Below the pieces are notes generated by a model. That model was given only the letters and a program-made list of their open reading frames with translations, ran no database searches and had not been told where the DNA came from. 6,004 nucleotides of DNA from JADFSZ01 sp022560555 [NCBI: PVC group bacterium] (GTDB lineage: Bacteria > GCA-001730085 > JADFSZ01): contig JADFSZ010000110.1 of assembly GCA_022560555.1 (NCBI GenBank), forward strand, positions 1-6,004, written 5' to 3'. Both the position numbers and the translations under genes were made by a program. Position 1 is the first letter of the stretch. Every line of letters starts with the position of its first letter. Of the stretch, positions 1 through 5,706 are shown piece after piece.

Positions 1-942
1 ATGTTAAGTCAATTTCCGGAAGTGGAACAACTGCGATTATATCCCGACCCTCTATCCGAACAATTACGCTTGGCGGCATCAAATATTTATCACATCCCTC
101 AGGATCAAATTATCGCAACGAACGGATCGGATGAATTTCTAAATCTTTGTGTTCGTGCTTTCGTGGATAGCCGGGATACCATGGCTTTTTTCACTCCGTC
201 ATACACCTTGTATGAGACCCTGGGGGAAATACAAGGAGCAAAAACCGTTCGGATTGTTTTTAATGAGGATTATTCAATCAATTTTGATCGCGTGCCGAAA
301 CATTCAAAACTAACCTTTTTGGCTAATCCGAACGCGCAATCCGGAACCTTTATACCGGTGGATGTGATCAAAAGACTGGCTGATACTCTATCCGGCATTT
401 TGGTTGTTGATGAGGCCTATGTGGATTTTGCCGAAGATCACTGTCTTCGACTTATTGCCGGGTGCCCGAATATACTCGTGAGCCGTTCTTTTTCAAAATC
501 TTATGCCTTGGCTTCCATTCGGCTCGGGCTCGGGTTTGGATCTCTTGAGCTTATTCAAGGATTGATGAAAATCAAAGACTCTTACAATGTCAGTGGAATA
601 ACACAATGCTTGGGTGAAGCGGCTTTGCTTGATCAGGAGCATCTTTTGAATCTTATTGCCAAAATTAAGAAAAACCGAAAAAACCTTGTGCAATCATTTG
701 AAGGCTTGGGGTTTTTTGTGTATCCGACAGAAGCGAACTTTGTGTTAGTCCGATTGACAAGTGTCCATTTAGCAAAGACGATGGTTGAACAGTTGAAAGA
801 CCAAAATATTTTTGTTAGGTATTTCCCGCGACCCCGGCTTGATCATTGTGTCCGGATAACGGTGGGGACCGAAGAACAAAATGAAAAACTCATAGAAGCC
901 GTGAAAGGATTACCCCTATGCCGAAATCTCAAAGAAAAGTAA
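1..942 (+). CDS. hisC: Histidinol-phosphate aminotransferase HisC, 5'-partial
   Basis: This PLP-dependent class I/II aminotransferase converts imidazole acetol phosphate and glutamate to histidinol phosphate and 2-oxoglutarate in the cytoplasm. Visible signatures, numbered from the first codon in the window, are YPDP (14-17), GSDE (42-45), the cofactor-binding NPN (109-111), DEAY (137-140), the Schiff-base lysine K166 in SFSKSYAL, R174 in SIRLG, and the C-terminal carboxylate-binding type arginine R286 in VRITVGT. The 313 residues are about 40 short of the usual 350-370. The family's N-terminal NENP segment before YPDP is absent, so the ATG at position 1 is probably an internal methionine and the true start lies upstream of the window. 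The 3' end overlaps hisB by 25 bp, which suggests translational coupling. The family call is firm; the HisC assignment is strengthened by the his operon that follows. Confidence 0.95.
   Translation: MLSQFPEVEQLRLYPDPLSEQLRLAASNIYHIPQDQIIATNGSDEFLNLCVRAFVDSRDTMAFFTPSYTLYETLGEIQGAKTVRIVFNEDYSINFDRVPKHSKLTFLANPNAQSGTFIPVDVIKRLADTLSGILVVDEAYVDFAEDHCLRLIAGCPNILVSRSFSKSYALASIRLGLGFGSLELIQGLMKIKDSYNVSGITQCLGEAALLDQEHLLNLIAKIKKNRKNLVQSFEGLGFFVYPTEANFVLVRLTSVHLAKTMVEQLKDQNIFVRYFPRPRLDHCVRITVGTEEQNEKLIEAVKGLPLCRNLKEK
904..909 (+). promoter_or_regulatory. Ribosome binding site of hisB inside hisC
   Basis: The sequence AAAGGA ends 8 nt before the ATG at 918. It lies within the last codons of hisC and supports the 918 start for hisB and a coupled reading of the two genes. 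Confidence 0.6.
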
Positions 943-1532
943 AAATTCACCGAAAGACAAGTGAAACGGATATTAAAATATCCCTCAATTTAGACGGCAC
1001 AGGAAAAGGCAAGATTCGAACAGGGATTCCTTTTCTTGATCATATGCTTATGGCTTTCTCCCGCCATGGATTTTTCGATCTTGAAGTACTCGCGAAAGGA
1101 GATTTGGATATCGATATTCATCATACAAATGAGGATGTGGGGATTTGTCTGGGAGAAGCCGTTAAAAAAGCCGTGAAGGACAAAAAAGGCATTAACCGTT
1201 TTGGATTCTATTATGTGCCGATGGACGAGGCCCTTGTTCGTGTTGTGATTGATATAAGCGGGAGGGCGTCATTGCATTTCACAGGGAAAGGTCTTCCGAA
1301 ATCCCAAAAAATTCATACAATGCACAAACAGTACAGTTTTAATTATTTAAAACAATTTCTCTACGCGTTTTGTGTGCATTCCGGTATCAATATGAATGTT
1401 GGTGTGGAATGTGGGGAAGATAGCCATCATATGATTGAGGCCGCCTTTAAGGCGCTGGGAAGATCGTTGAATATGGCCGTTGCAAAAAACAAAAATGTGT
1501 TAGGTATCCCGTCCACAAAAGGGCAACTTTGA
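918..1532 (+). CDS. hisB: Imidazoleglycerol-phosphate dehydratase HisB (monofunctional), divergent
   Basis: HisB dehydrates imidazole glycerol phosphate to imidazole acetol phosphate using a di-manganese site in a large oligomer. At 204 residues this is a normal monofunctional enzyme without the histidinol-phosphatase domain of the E. coli fusion. Visible motifs are RKTSET (12-17), DHM (41-43), the first metal motif HHTNED (68-73), PMDEA (101-105), SGR (114-116), the second metal motif HHMIEAAFK (170-178) and the terminal PSTKG (199-203 region). Between residues about 138 and 162 it departs from the family: the usual T-E-L-V-x-x-F stretch reads SFNYLKQF, and the usual LH(I/V) before the second HH motif reads MNV, putting Asn160 where His is expected. 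Both HHxxE motifs are intact, so activity is likely, but the change deserves a check. The start follows a good ribosome binding site. Confidence 0.95.
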   Translation: MPKSQRKVKIHRKTSETDIKISLNLDGTGKGKIRTGIPFLDHMLMAFSRHGFFDLEVLAKGDLDIDIHHTNEDVGICLGEAVKKAVKDKKGINRFGFYYVPMDEALVRVVIDISGRASLHFTGKGLPKSQKIHTMHKQYSFNYLKQFLYAFCVHSGINMNVGVECGEDSHHMIEAAFKALGRSLNMAVAKNKNVLGIPSTKGQL

Positions 1533-1536
1533 AAAA

Positions 1537-1564
1537 GTTTGAAGTTAGGAGTTCGGAGTTCGGA
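1537..1564 (+). repeat. Left heptad array, four units of GTTCGGA type
   Basis: Four consecutive 7-bp units read GTTTGAA, GTTAGGA, GTTCGGA, GTTCGGA. The last two are perfect, the first two degenerate. The array starts 4 bp after the hisB stop. The 17 bases at 1549-1565 (GAGTTCGGAGTTCGGAG) are the exact reverse complement of 1744-1760. The heptad form resembles the short tandemly repeated repetitive sequences known from cyanobacterial genomes, but no common origin is implied. Confidence 0.85.
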
Positions 1565-1731
1565 GCAAAGAAAGATCAAATTTGAAATCTGATGAACAGA
1601 TACGCTTAGACTTTACTTTGAAAAGGTGATTTGTTTTTTAAATTCATTTGATGATCTCCAGGTAAGTACATGTTTTTGAACGAAAGAGGATGGGTGATAT
1701 GTTTAGAGAAAAAGGTGGATAATTTGTTTGC

Positions 1732-1744
1732 GAGCTCAAAGCTC
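1732..1744. repeat. Small hairpin GAGCT-CAA-AGCTC
   Basis: A perfect 5-bp stem with a 3-nt loop sits directly before the right heptad array. There is no T-run after it, so it does not look like an intrinsic terminator. It is short enough to arise by chance. Confidence 0.35.
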
Positions 1745-1772
1745 TCCGAACTCCGAACTCGAAACTCCGAAC
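1745..1772 (-). repeat. Right heptad array, inverted relative to the left array
   Basis: Read on the plus strand the units are TCCGAAC, TCCGAAC, TCGAAAC, TCCGAAC, which are reverse complements of the left-array unit GTTCGGA with one degenerate copy. Both arrays have four units. In RNA they could pair into a long stem: a perfect 17-bp core (1549-1565 with 1744-1760) plus imperfect flanks, closing a loop of about 180 nt. The array ends 5 nt before the AGGAG of hisH. Confidence 0.85.
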
Positions 1773-1776
1773 TAAT

Positions 1777-1781
1777 AGGAG
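1777..1781 (+). promoter_or_regulatory. Ribosome binding site of hisH
   Basis: AGGAG lies 12 nt before the ATG at 1794, slightly longer than ideal. It is the only Shine-Dalgarno-like sequence near this start and sits immediately downstream of the right heptad array, so pairing of the arrays could affect its access. The regulatory effect is inference. Confidence 0.5.
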
Positions 1782-1793
1782 CGAAGCGACCTG

Positions 1794-2426
1794 ATGATAG
1801 CACTTGTCGATTATGATATGGGGAATTTGCATAGTGTGCAAAAGGCTGTTGCCAAAGTAGGGTATGAAAGCTTCCGTGTGAATGAGCCCGAAAATCTTGA
1901 ACAGGCGGATTTGCTTATATTGCCGGGTGTGGGGGCTTTCCGGGATGCTATCACCTCTCTTCAATCGAGAGGCCTCGATCAGGCCATCCGGAGTCATATT
2001 CAAAAAGGAAAACCCTTTTTAGGGATATGTCTTGGTTTACAGCTTTTGTTTGAGAAAAGCGAAGAAAGCGGCGGTGTTGATGGCTTAGGGATTCTCCCCG
2101 GAGTCGTGAAAAAGTTTTCTAAAAGTCCTGGGCTCAAAATTCCGCATATGGGATGGAACCAAGTTCATTGTCAAGAAAACGCACCTGAATTTGCAAAACG
2201 TATGGATGCTCGGTATTTCTATTTTGTTCACTCCTACTATGTTGAACCGTATGAAACTGATATTATCGCGGGGGTGTCCTCATACCCGGAGGCGTTTTGC
2301 GTAGCGGTATCAAAAGATAATATATTTGCCGTGCAGTTTCATCCGGAAAAAAGCCAAAAAAACGGACTTGAACTACTTGGATTCTATCTTAAATCTCATT
2401 TAAGTCAGAAATCAAGTTCCAAATAA
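1794..2426 (+). CDS. hisH: Imidazole glycerol phosphate synthase, glutamine amidotransferase subunit HisH
   Basis: This class I (triad) glutamine amidotransferase hydrolyses glutamine and passes ammonia to HisF through the HisF barrel. At 210 residues it has the usual length. The N-terminus MIALVDYDMGNLHSV matches the family start, with Asp8 where Gly is common (DYGMGN). PGVGAF (44-49) is the oxyanion-strand region. The nucleophile is C79 in GICLGLQLLF, and the other triad members are H183 and E185 in QFHPEKS. HMGWN (118-122) and YFVHSYY (143-149) are further family signatures. All catalytic residues are present. It is separated from hisB by the repeat-bearing gap but is only 19 bp before hisA, so it is likely cotranscribed with hisA and hisF. 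Confidence 0.97.
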   Translation: MIALVDYDMGNLHSVQKAVAKVGYESFRVNEPENLEQADLLILPGVGAFRDAITSLQSRGLDQAIRSHIQKGKPFLGICLGLQLLFEKSEESGGVDGLGILPGVVKKFSKSPGLKIPHMGWNQVHCQENAPEFAKRMDARYFYFVHSYYVEPYETDIIAGVSSYPEAFCVAVSKDNIFAVQFHPEKSQKNGLELLGFYLKSHLSQKSSSK

Positions 2427-2445
2427 AAAAGACTGGGTAAACTTG

Positions 2446-3180
2446 ATGATATTGATACCCGCGGTTGATATTAAAGATTCTCAATGTGTACGGCTCTATC
2501 AGGGGCGTGAAGATAAATTGACGGTGTTTTCCCAGGATCCCCTTGAAAGGGCTATTCATTGGCAGAGCTTAGGGGCTGAGCGGCTTCATGTCGTGGATTT
2601 GGACGGAGCCTTCGAAGGAATATTGAAAAATGAACCGATTATCAGGGATATCGCTGAAACATTGTCCATCCCCGTTCAAGTCGGAGGAGGAATCCGGGAC
2701 ATTCCCCGGCTGAAAATGGTATTAGATATGGGTGTCAGCCATGTGATTCTCGGGACAAAAGCTTTTGAGGATCAAGATTTTCTTATGGAAGCGGCTCAGA
2801 CATTTCCGGATAAAATTATTGTGGGTATTGACGCCCAAGACGGGTTTGTGGCCACTCATGGATGGAAAACCGTCACGCAAACAAAATCTGTGGAATTCGC
2901 GAAGAAGGTTGAACAAGTCGGCATTAAAAAAATTATTGTGACGGACATCTCCCTGGACGGGACACTTCGAGGACCTAATATTAATGGCTTAAAAGAAATT
3001 CTCAAATCAGTTCAAATAAGCGTGATTGCTTCAGGAGGTATTGGTAAGTTGGAGCATATTCGAGAGCTCAACTCGGAGCTCGGAGAAGAACTTGAAGGTG
3101 TGATTTTGGGAAGATCCCTATATGTGGGTTCTGTGGATTTTGAAGAGGCCCTTAAGTGTATCGAGAAAAGCGGATCATAA
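2446..3180 (+). CDS. hisA: ProFAR isomerase HisA
   Basis: HisA is a (beta/alpha)8-barrel enzyme that performs the Amadori rearrangement of ProFAR to PRFAR, the substrate of HisF-HisH. It has 244 residues from ATG 2446. A TTG directly upstream at 2443 is in frame, but the ATG gives the family-typical start MILIPAVDI, so I prefer it. The catalytic pair is D8 (PAVD) and D129 (VGIDA). Phosphate-binding elements are VGGGIR (79-84), LGT (102-104), ASGGIG (195-200) and LGRSLY (221-226). TDISLDGTLRGPN (167-179) and GW (139-140) are typical. The upstream ribosome binding site is weak (GGGT-like), which fits coupling to hisH. A perfect 7-bp tandem repeat lies in the codons near residue 210. Confidence 0.97.
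   Translation: MILIPAVDIKDSQCVRLYQGREDKLTVFSQDPLERAIHWQSLGAERLHVVDLDGAFEGILKNEPIIRDIAETLSIPVQVGGGIRDIPRLKMVLDMGVSHVILGTKAFEDQDFLMEAAQTFPDKIIVGIDAQDGFVATHGWKTVTQTKSVEFAKKVEQVGIKKIIVTDISLDGTLRGPNINGLKEILKSVQISVIASGGIGKLEHIRELNSELGEELEGVILGRSLYVGSVDFEEALKCIEKSGS
3072..3085 (+). repeat. Two tandem CTCGGAG heptads inside hisA
   Basis: CTCGGAG occurs twice in direct succession. It differs by one base from a rotated form (TTCGGAG) of the heptad between hisB and hisH. The encoded stretch (S-E-L-G-E) is in a loop before LEGVILG and does not appear to lengthen the protein against the usual family spacing, so it may be chance. Confidence 0.4.
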
Positions 3181-3189
3181 GAGAAACGT

Positions 3190-3948
3190 ATGTTAGCTAA
3201 AAGAATTATCCCCTGCCTAGATGTCAAAGACGGACGGGTTGTTAAGGGTGTCAAGTTTGTAAATTTGCGTGACGCGGGGGATCCTGTTCTTTCGGCGATA
3301 GCCTATGAAGAACAGGGCGCTGATGAACTTGTCTTCTTGGATATTGCCGCTTCCCATGAGGCCAAGGAAACGATGATTGATGTCGTGTATCGTACGGCAG
3401 AAAATGTTTTTATGCCTCTGACGGTGGGGGGCGGGATCCGGACCTTGGAGGATATTAAAAAACTCCTGCGAGCGGGAGCCGACAAAGTTTCCCTCAATAC
3501 GTCCGTGGTAAAAAACCCCGCGTTTATTAAAGAAGCTGCCGAACGATTCGGAAACCAATGCATCGTAGTCGCGATTGATGCTAAAAGAGCGGCTCCGATG
3601 AAATGGAATGTGTTTATTTATGGCGGACGGGAAGATACAGCCTTGGATGCGTGTGTGTGGGCCAAAACAGTCGAAGAGCTCGGAGCCGGTGAAATTTTGC
3701 TTACGAGTATGGACCGGGACGGAACAAAAGACGGCTATGACATCCATTTGACAAGAGCTGTTTCTGATTGTGTTTCTATTCCCGTGATAGCCTCCGGGGG
3801 AGCCGGGACATTGGAGCATTTGTATCAGGCTTTTACGGATGGCGCGGCGGATGCCGCGTTGGCCGCTTCTATTTTTCATTACGGAGAATTTACGATCAAG
3901 CAAACCAAGGAATATTTAGAAAAAAAAGGAATTTGTGTCCGCTTATGA
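3190..3948 (+). CDS. hisF: Imidazole glycerol phosphate synthase, cyclase subunit HisF
   Basis: HisF is the barrel subunit that uses ammonia from HisH to turn PRFAR into imidazole glycerol phosphate and AICAR, which feeds back to purine synthesis. The 252 residues match the family length. The start [20 protein letters not shown] is canonical. The catalytic aspartates are D11 and D130 (VVAIDAKR). The residues that form the gate of the ammonia channel in Thermotoga HisF have counterparts in R5, E46, K99 and E168. Phosphate-binding motifs VGGGIRT (79-85), LNTSVV (102-107), ASGGAG (201-206) and the later AASIFHYGE (225-233) are intact. It lies 9 bp after hisA and its stop overlaps the start of the TPR gene. 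No hisI or hisE follows, unlike enteric operons. Confidence 0.98.
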   Translation: MLAKRIIPCLDVKDGRVVKGVKFVNLRDAGDPVLSAIAYEEQGADELVFLDIAASHEAKETMIDVVYRTAENVFMPLTVGGGIRTLEDIKKLLRAGADKVSLNTSVVKNPAFIKEAAERFGNQCIVVAIDAKRAAPMKWNVFIYGGREDTALDACVWAKTVEELGAGEILLTSMDRDGTKDGYDIHLTRAVSDCVSIPVIASGGAGTLEHLYQAFTDGAADAALAASIFHYGEFTIKQTKEYLEKKGICVRL

Positions 3949-5204
3949 GTCAATGTAAATGTCTCAAAAATCCTGTTTTTTTTATCGGATTAACACTTTT
4001 TATGATGATGGGGCTCGAATGTCATTTTGATAATGCCCTTTATGCGAGAGGCAAAACAAAGCATAGTAAGGAGGCGGATAAAAACACCCTGAGTGAAAAT
4101 CTTAAAACTCGTCCGGATGATATTCGCATTCTTAATCCGTTATCCAAAATCTATTTAGAAGAAGGAAATTATCAAAAAGCGTTCCCTTTACTCCTAAGAA
4201 TCATCGAGATTGATCCGAGGCAAGTGAAGGCCCATTATAATTTAGGAATGCTGTACCAGATTCGCGCTCTCAATGATCGAGCCGAACAAGAATTTCAAAT
4301 CGCGGCTCGACTGGATCCGGAAGATCCTGACATCCATTTCAATTTGGGGAATATCTACTATAAAACAGGAGACTATCAAAAATCTATTGATCAGTATCTC
4401 ATGACGACTCAAATCAACCCGATGTATAAAGACGCGTTTTATAATTTAGCGGGCGTGTATGATGATATGAATGAGGTTGAATTAGCCTTGAATGCTTACC
4501 GGACTGTTTTGAAAATCAATCCAAGCGACACAAACGTAAAGCTAAAAATAAAATCGCTCAAACAAAAGATGAATTTTTATCAGGATTCATCGGATCTGAG
4601 AGTTCCTGGCACACCAAAGAGTATTATCCAGTTTGATGATCCTACTGTTGTAATTTCAAAAGAGCCGAAAATATCATATCCCCTCATGAACTCAAGAAAT
4701 CTTTCCACCGGTGTGATAGACCCTCTCCCGTTTTTCGAAAACCAGGAAGAAAATTTAATCACGAAAATGAATCCGAGTAGGGCTTGGGATGTCCAAACAG
4801 AAGTTCGTGCATCTCAAAATAAAAAAAGAAAGGATTGGACAAGATATCATCAGCTTGGAGACGAAGCCTACGAAAGCGGGGAATTTGAGCGGGCCATGCG
4901 TATGTATGAAAAGGCACTTCAAGTGAGGGAAGACCCTGTTCTCAGTGTTAAAATCGGGCAATGTTTGGTGAAATTGATCAAGAATGACCAAGCCATACAT
5001 TACTTTGAGGATGCCATTGCAAACAATCCGGATTATATTGAAGCCTATTATCTTCTGGGAAGGTCTTACTTGATTGAAGGCGAATTTGTGAAGTCTCGAC
5101 AGGTTTACGAAAAAATGAGGCCCTTGAATAAGTTGATGGCTCAAAAACTTTATAGACTTATATCGTTGGAAGAAGAAGTGGCTCGAAAAATTTCTCAGAA
5201 ATAA
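3945..5204 (+). CDS. Exported TPR-repeat protein, unknown function
   Basis: This is a 419-residue protein starting at ATG 3945, in ATGA overlap with the hisF stop. The frame is open further upstream through hisF, but the 3945 start is chosen because it gives a signal peptide: basic K6/K8, a hydrophobic run at about 11-24, and a possible cleavage after ALYA (31-34). There is no lipobox, since the cysteine at 26 follows Leu-Glu. TPR units can be placed at about 58-91, 92-125, 126-159 and 160-193, with phrases such as [19 protein letters not shown] and [12 protein letters not shown] linker without repeats (about 194-297) follows, then three more units at about 298-396. It is probably periplasmic or envelope-associated and acts as a protein-binding scaffold. 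Coupling to hisF implies shared expression, not a role in histidine synthesis. The last residues are charged and helical. Confidence 0.85.
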   Translation: MSQCKCLKNPVFFIGLTLFMMMGLECHFDNALYARGKTKHSKEADKNTLSENLKTRPDDIRILNPLSKIYLEEGNYQKAFPLLLRIIEIDPRQVKAHYNLGMLYQIRALNDRAEQEFQIAARLDPEDPDIHFNLGNIYYKTGDYQKSIDQYLMTTQINPMYKDAFYNLAGVYDDMNEVELALNAYRTVLKINPSDTNVKLKIKSLKQKMNFYQDSSDLRVPGTPKSIIQFDDPTVVISKEPKISYPLMNSRNLSTGVIDPLPFFENQEENLITKMNPSRAWDVQTEVRASQNKKRKDWTRYHQLGDEAYESGEFERAMRMYEKALQVREDPVLSVKIGQCLVKLIKNDQAIHYFEDAIANNPDYIEAYYLLGRSYLIEGEFVKSRQVYEKMRPLNKLMAQKLYRLISLEEEVARKISQK

Positions 5205-5218
5205 CCCCTGCCCCGTAA

Positions 5219-5659
5219 CTAGAAATTCTGGAATCTGTCAAGAGCTGAAATATCAATAATGGTCGGAGATGTTAGGTAGTTTTTTGCGAGAGCCCCGGCT
5301 TGGGGAGATAGAATTTCACCGATGGGGCCTCCCGATATTTCAACATTGACCCGAATAGCGCCATTACCGTAATAGCGTGTTCGGACTATGCTGGCTCCCC
5401 GTATAACTCCGTCGATAGATGTTTGAATCGTGTCACTTTGAGTGACATAATTTTGAACACTTGTGTGTGTTGTGATAATAGCACCATGGATCATTTCTGC
5501 TAACTTTCGCTTGGCGTCAAGTTCAGCCGCCCGGGTGGTTGTGATACGGGCTGTCGCGCCGTATTTTTGAATGTATTCTTCAAACGTGACTTCGTGAAAA
5601 GCATGATTTGTCTTGGGAAACGTGACCCCGATTTTTTCTTCTAAAATTTCTATTAAAGG
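5219..5659 (-). CDS. LPP20-like domain protein, lacking its 5' end
   Basis: The minus-strand frame is open for 146 codons from just after a TAG at 5660-5662 to the TAG at 5219-5221. It reads like the LPP20 lipoprotein / FlgT N-terminal type of domain found in envelope proteins: RAAELDAKRKLAEMI (codons 43-57), then TSVQNYV, TQSDTIQTSIDGVIRGA, TRYYGNGAIRVNVEI. The only ATG, at 5492-5494, would cut this domain in half, and no ATG, GTG or TTG occurs between 5495 and 5659. A signal peptide, expected for this family, is missing. The gene has therefore lost or been separated from its 5' end near 5660. It may be a pseudogene remnant or a gene cut by a rearrangement or assembly join. It is convergent with the TPR gene, 14 bp apart. 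GC is about 44%. Confidence 0.65.
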   Translation of the reverse strand, partial: PLIEILEEKIGVTFPKTNHAFHEVTFEEYIQKYGATARITTTRAAELDAKRKLAEMIHGAIITTHTSVQNYVTQSDTIQTSIDGVIRGASIVRTRYYGNGAIRVNVEISGGPIGEILSPQAGALAKNYLTSPTIIDISALDRFQNF

Positions 5660-5670
5660 CTAAATACCAA
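5655..5670. other. Probable sequence junction
   Basis: On the left, an LPP20-like reading frame of about 44% GC ends abruptly without a start. On the right, GC falls to about 33% (hand count over 5661-6004) and arginine codons shift strongly to AGA. I see no inverted or direct repeat marking the point. It may be an insertion boundary, a rearrangement, or a chimeric join in an assembled contig. Confidence 0.5.
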
Positions 5671-5684
5671 ATCTCTCTTAATGA

Positions 5685-5690
5685 TATAAT
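5685..5690 (+). promoter_or_regulatory. Possible promoter element TATAAT before the ParB-like gene
   Basis: TATAAT matches a bacterial -10 hexamer and sits about 17 nt before the start codon. No TTGACA-like -35 is visible at the expected spacing, and the stretch could equally be an archaeal TATA box or just AT-rich sequence. Confidence 0.25.
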
Positions 5691-5692
5691 AT

Positions 5693-5697
5693 GGGAG
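5693..5697 (+). promoter_or_regulatory. Ribosome binding site of the ParB-like gene
   Basis: GGGAG lies 9 nt before the ATG at 5707. It supports that start together with the in-frame TGA immediately upstream at 5704-5706. Confidence 0.55.
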
Positions 5698-5706
5698 TGG
5701 CTGTGA

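Larger units (their letters stand above)
1533..1793. other. 261-bp gap between hisB and hisH, no gene seen
   Basis: The other his boundaries in this window are an overlap or short gaps (25-bp overlap, 19 bp, 9 bp), so this gap is out of pattern. I see no credible coding sequence, tRNA or recognisable riboswitch in it. It holds two inverted arrays of a 7-bp repeat near its ends, about 180 bp of AT-rich sequence between them, a small GAGCT/AGCTC hairpin, and the hisH ribosome binding site just outside the right array. It could be a small inserted non-coding element or an RNA structure in the operon transcript. The sequence alone does not decide between them. Confidence 0.7.

Noticed and set aside
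523-534. CTCGGG repeated twice in hisC
   Set aside because: It is a hexamer encoding the conserved RLGLGF stretch, so codon choice for a conserved motif explains it.
1533-1793. CRISPR array, T-box or his leader in the hisB-hisH gap
   Set aside because: The repeat units are only 7 bp with no spacers, and there is no run of His codons, tRNA-like specifier structure or terminator hairpin with a T-run.
1644-2003. Minus-strand frame covering part of the hisB-hisH gap and the start of hisH
   Set aside because: More than half is antisense to hisH and the remainder runs through the heptad repeats; no recognisable protein features.
2443-2445. TTG as the start codon of hisA
   Set aside because: The adjacent ATG at 2446 gives the family-typical N-terminus and is the stronger start codon.
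3217-3903. Long open frame on the minus strand (228 codons) opposite hisF
   Set aside because: It lies entirely antisense to a complete canonical hisF, shows no domain-like motifs and has a composition typical of a shadow frame.
3768-3944. Upstream extension of the TPR frame to a methionine within hisF
   Set aside because: The added 59 residues overlap the C-terminal part of hisF and would bury the signal peptide that begins at 3945.
5205-5218. Bidirectional terminator between the converging TPR and LPP20-like genes
   Set aside because: The 14-bp gap is C-rich but has no convincing GC-rich stem with a T-run on either strand.
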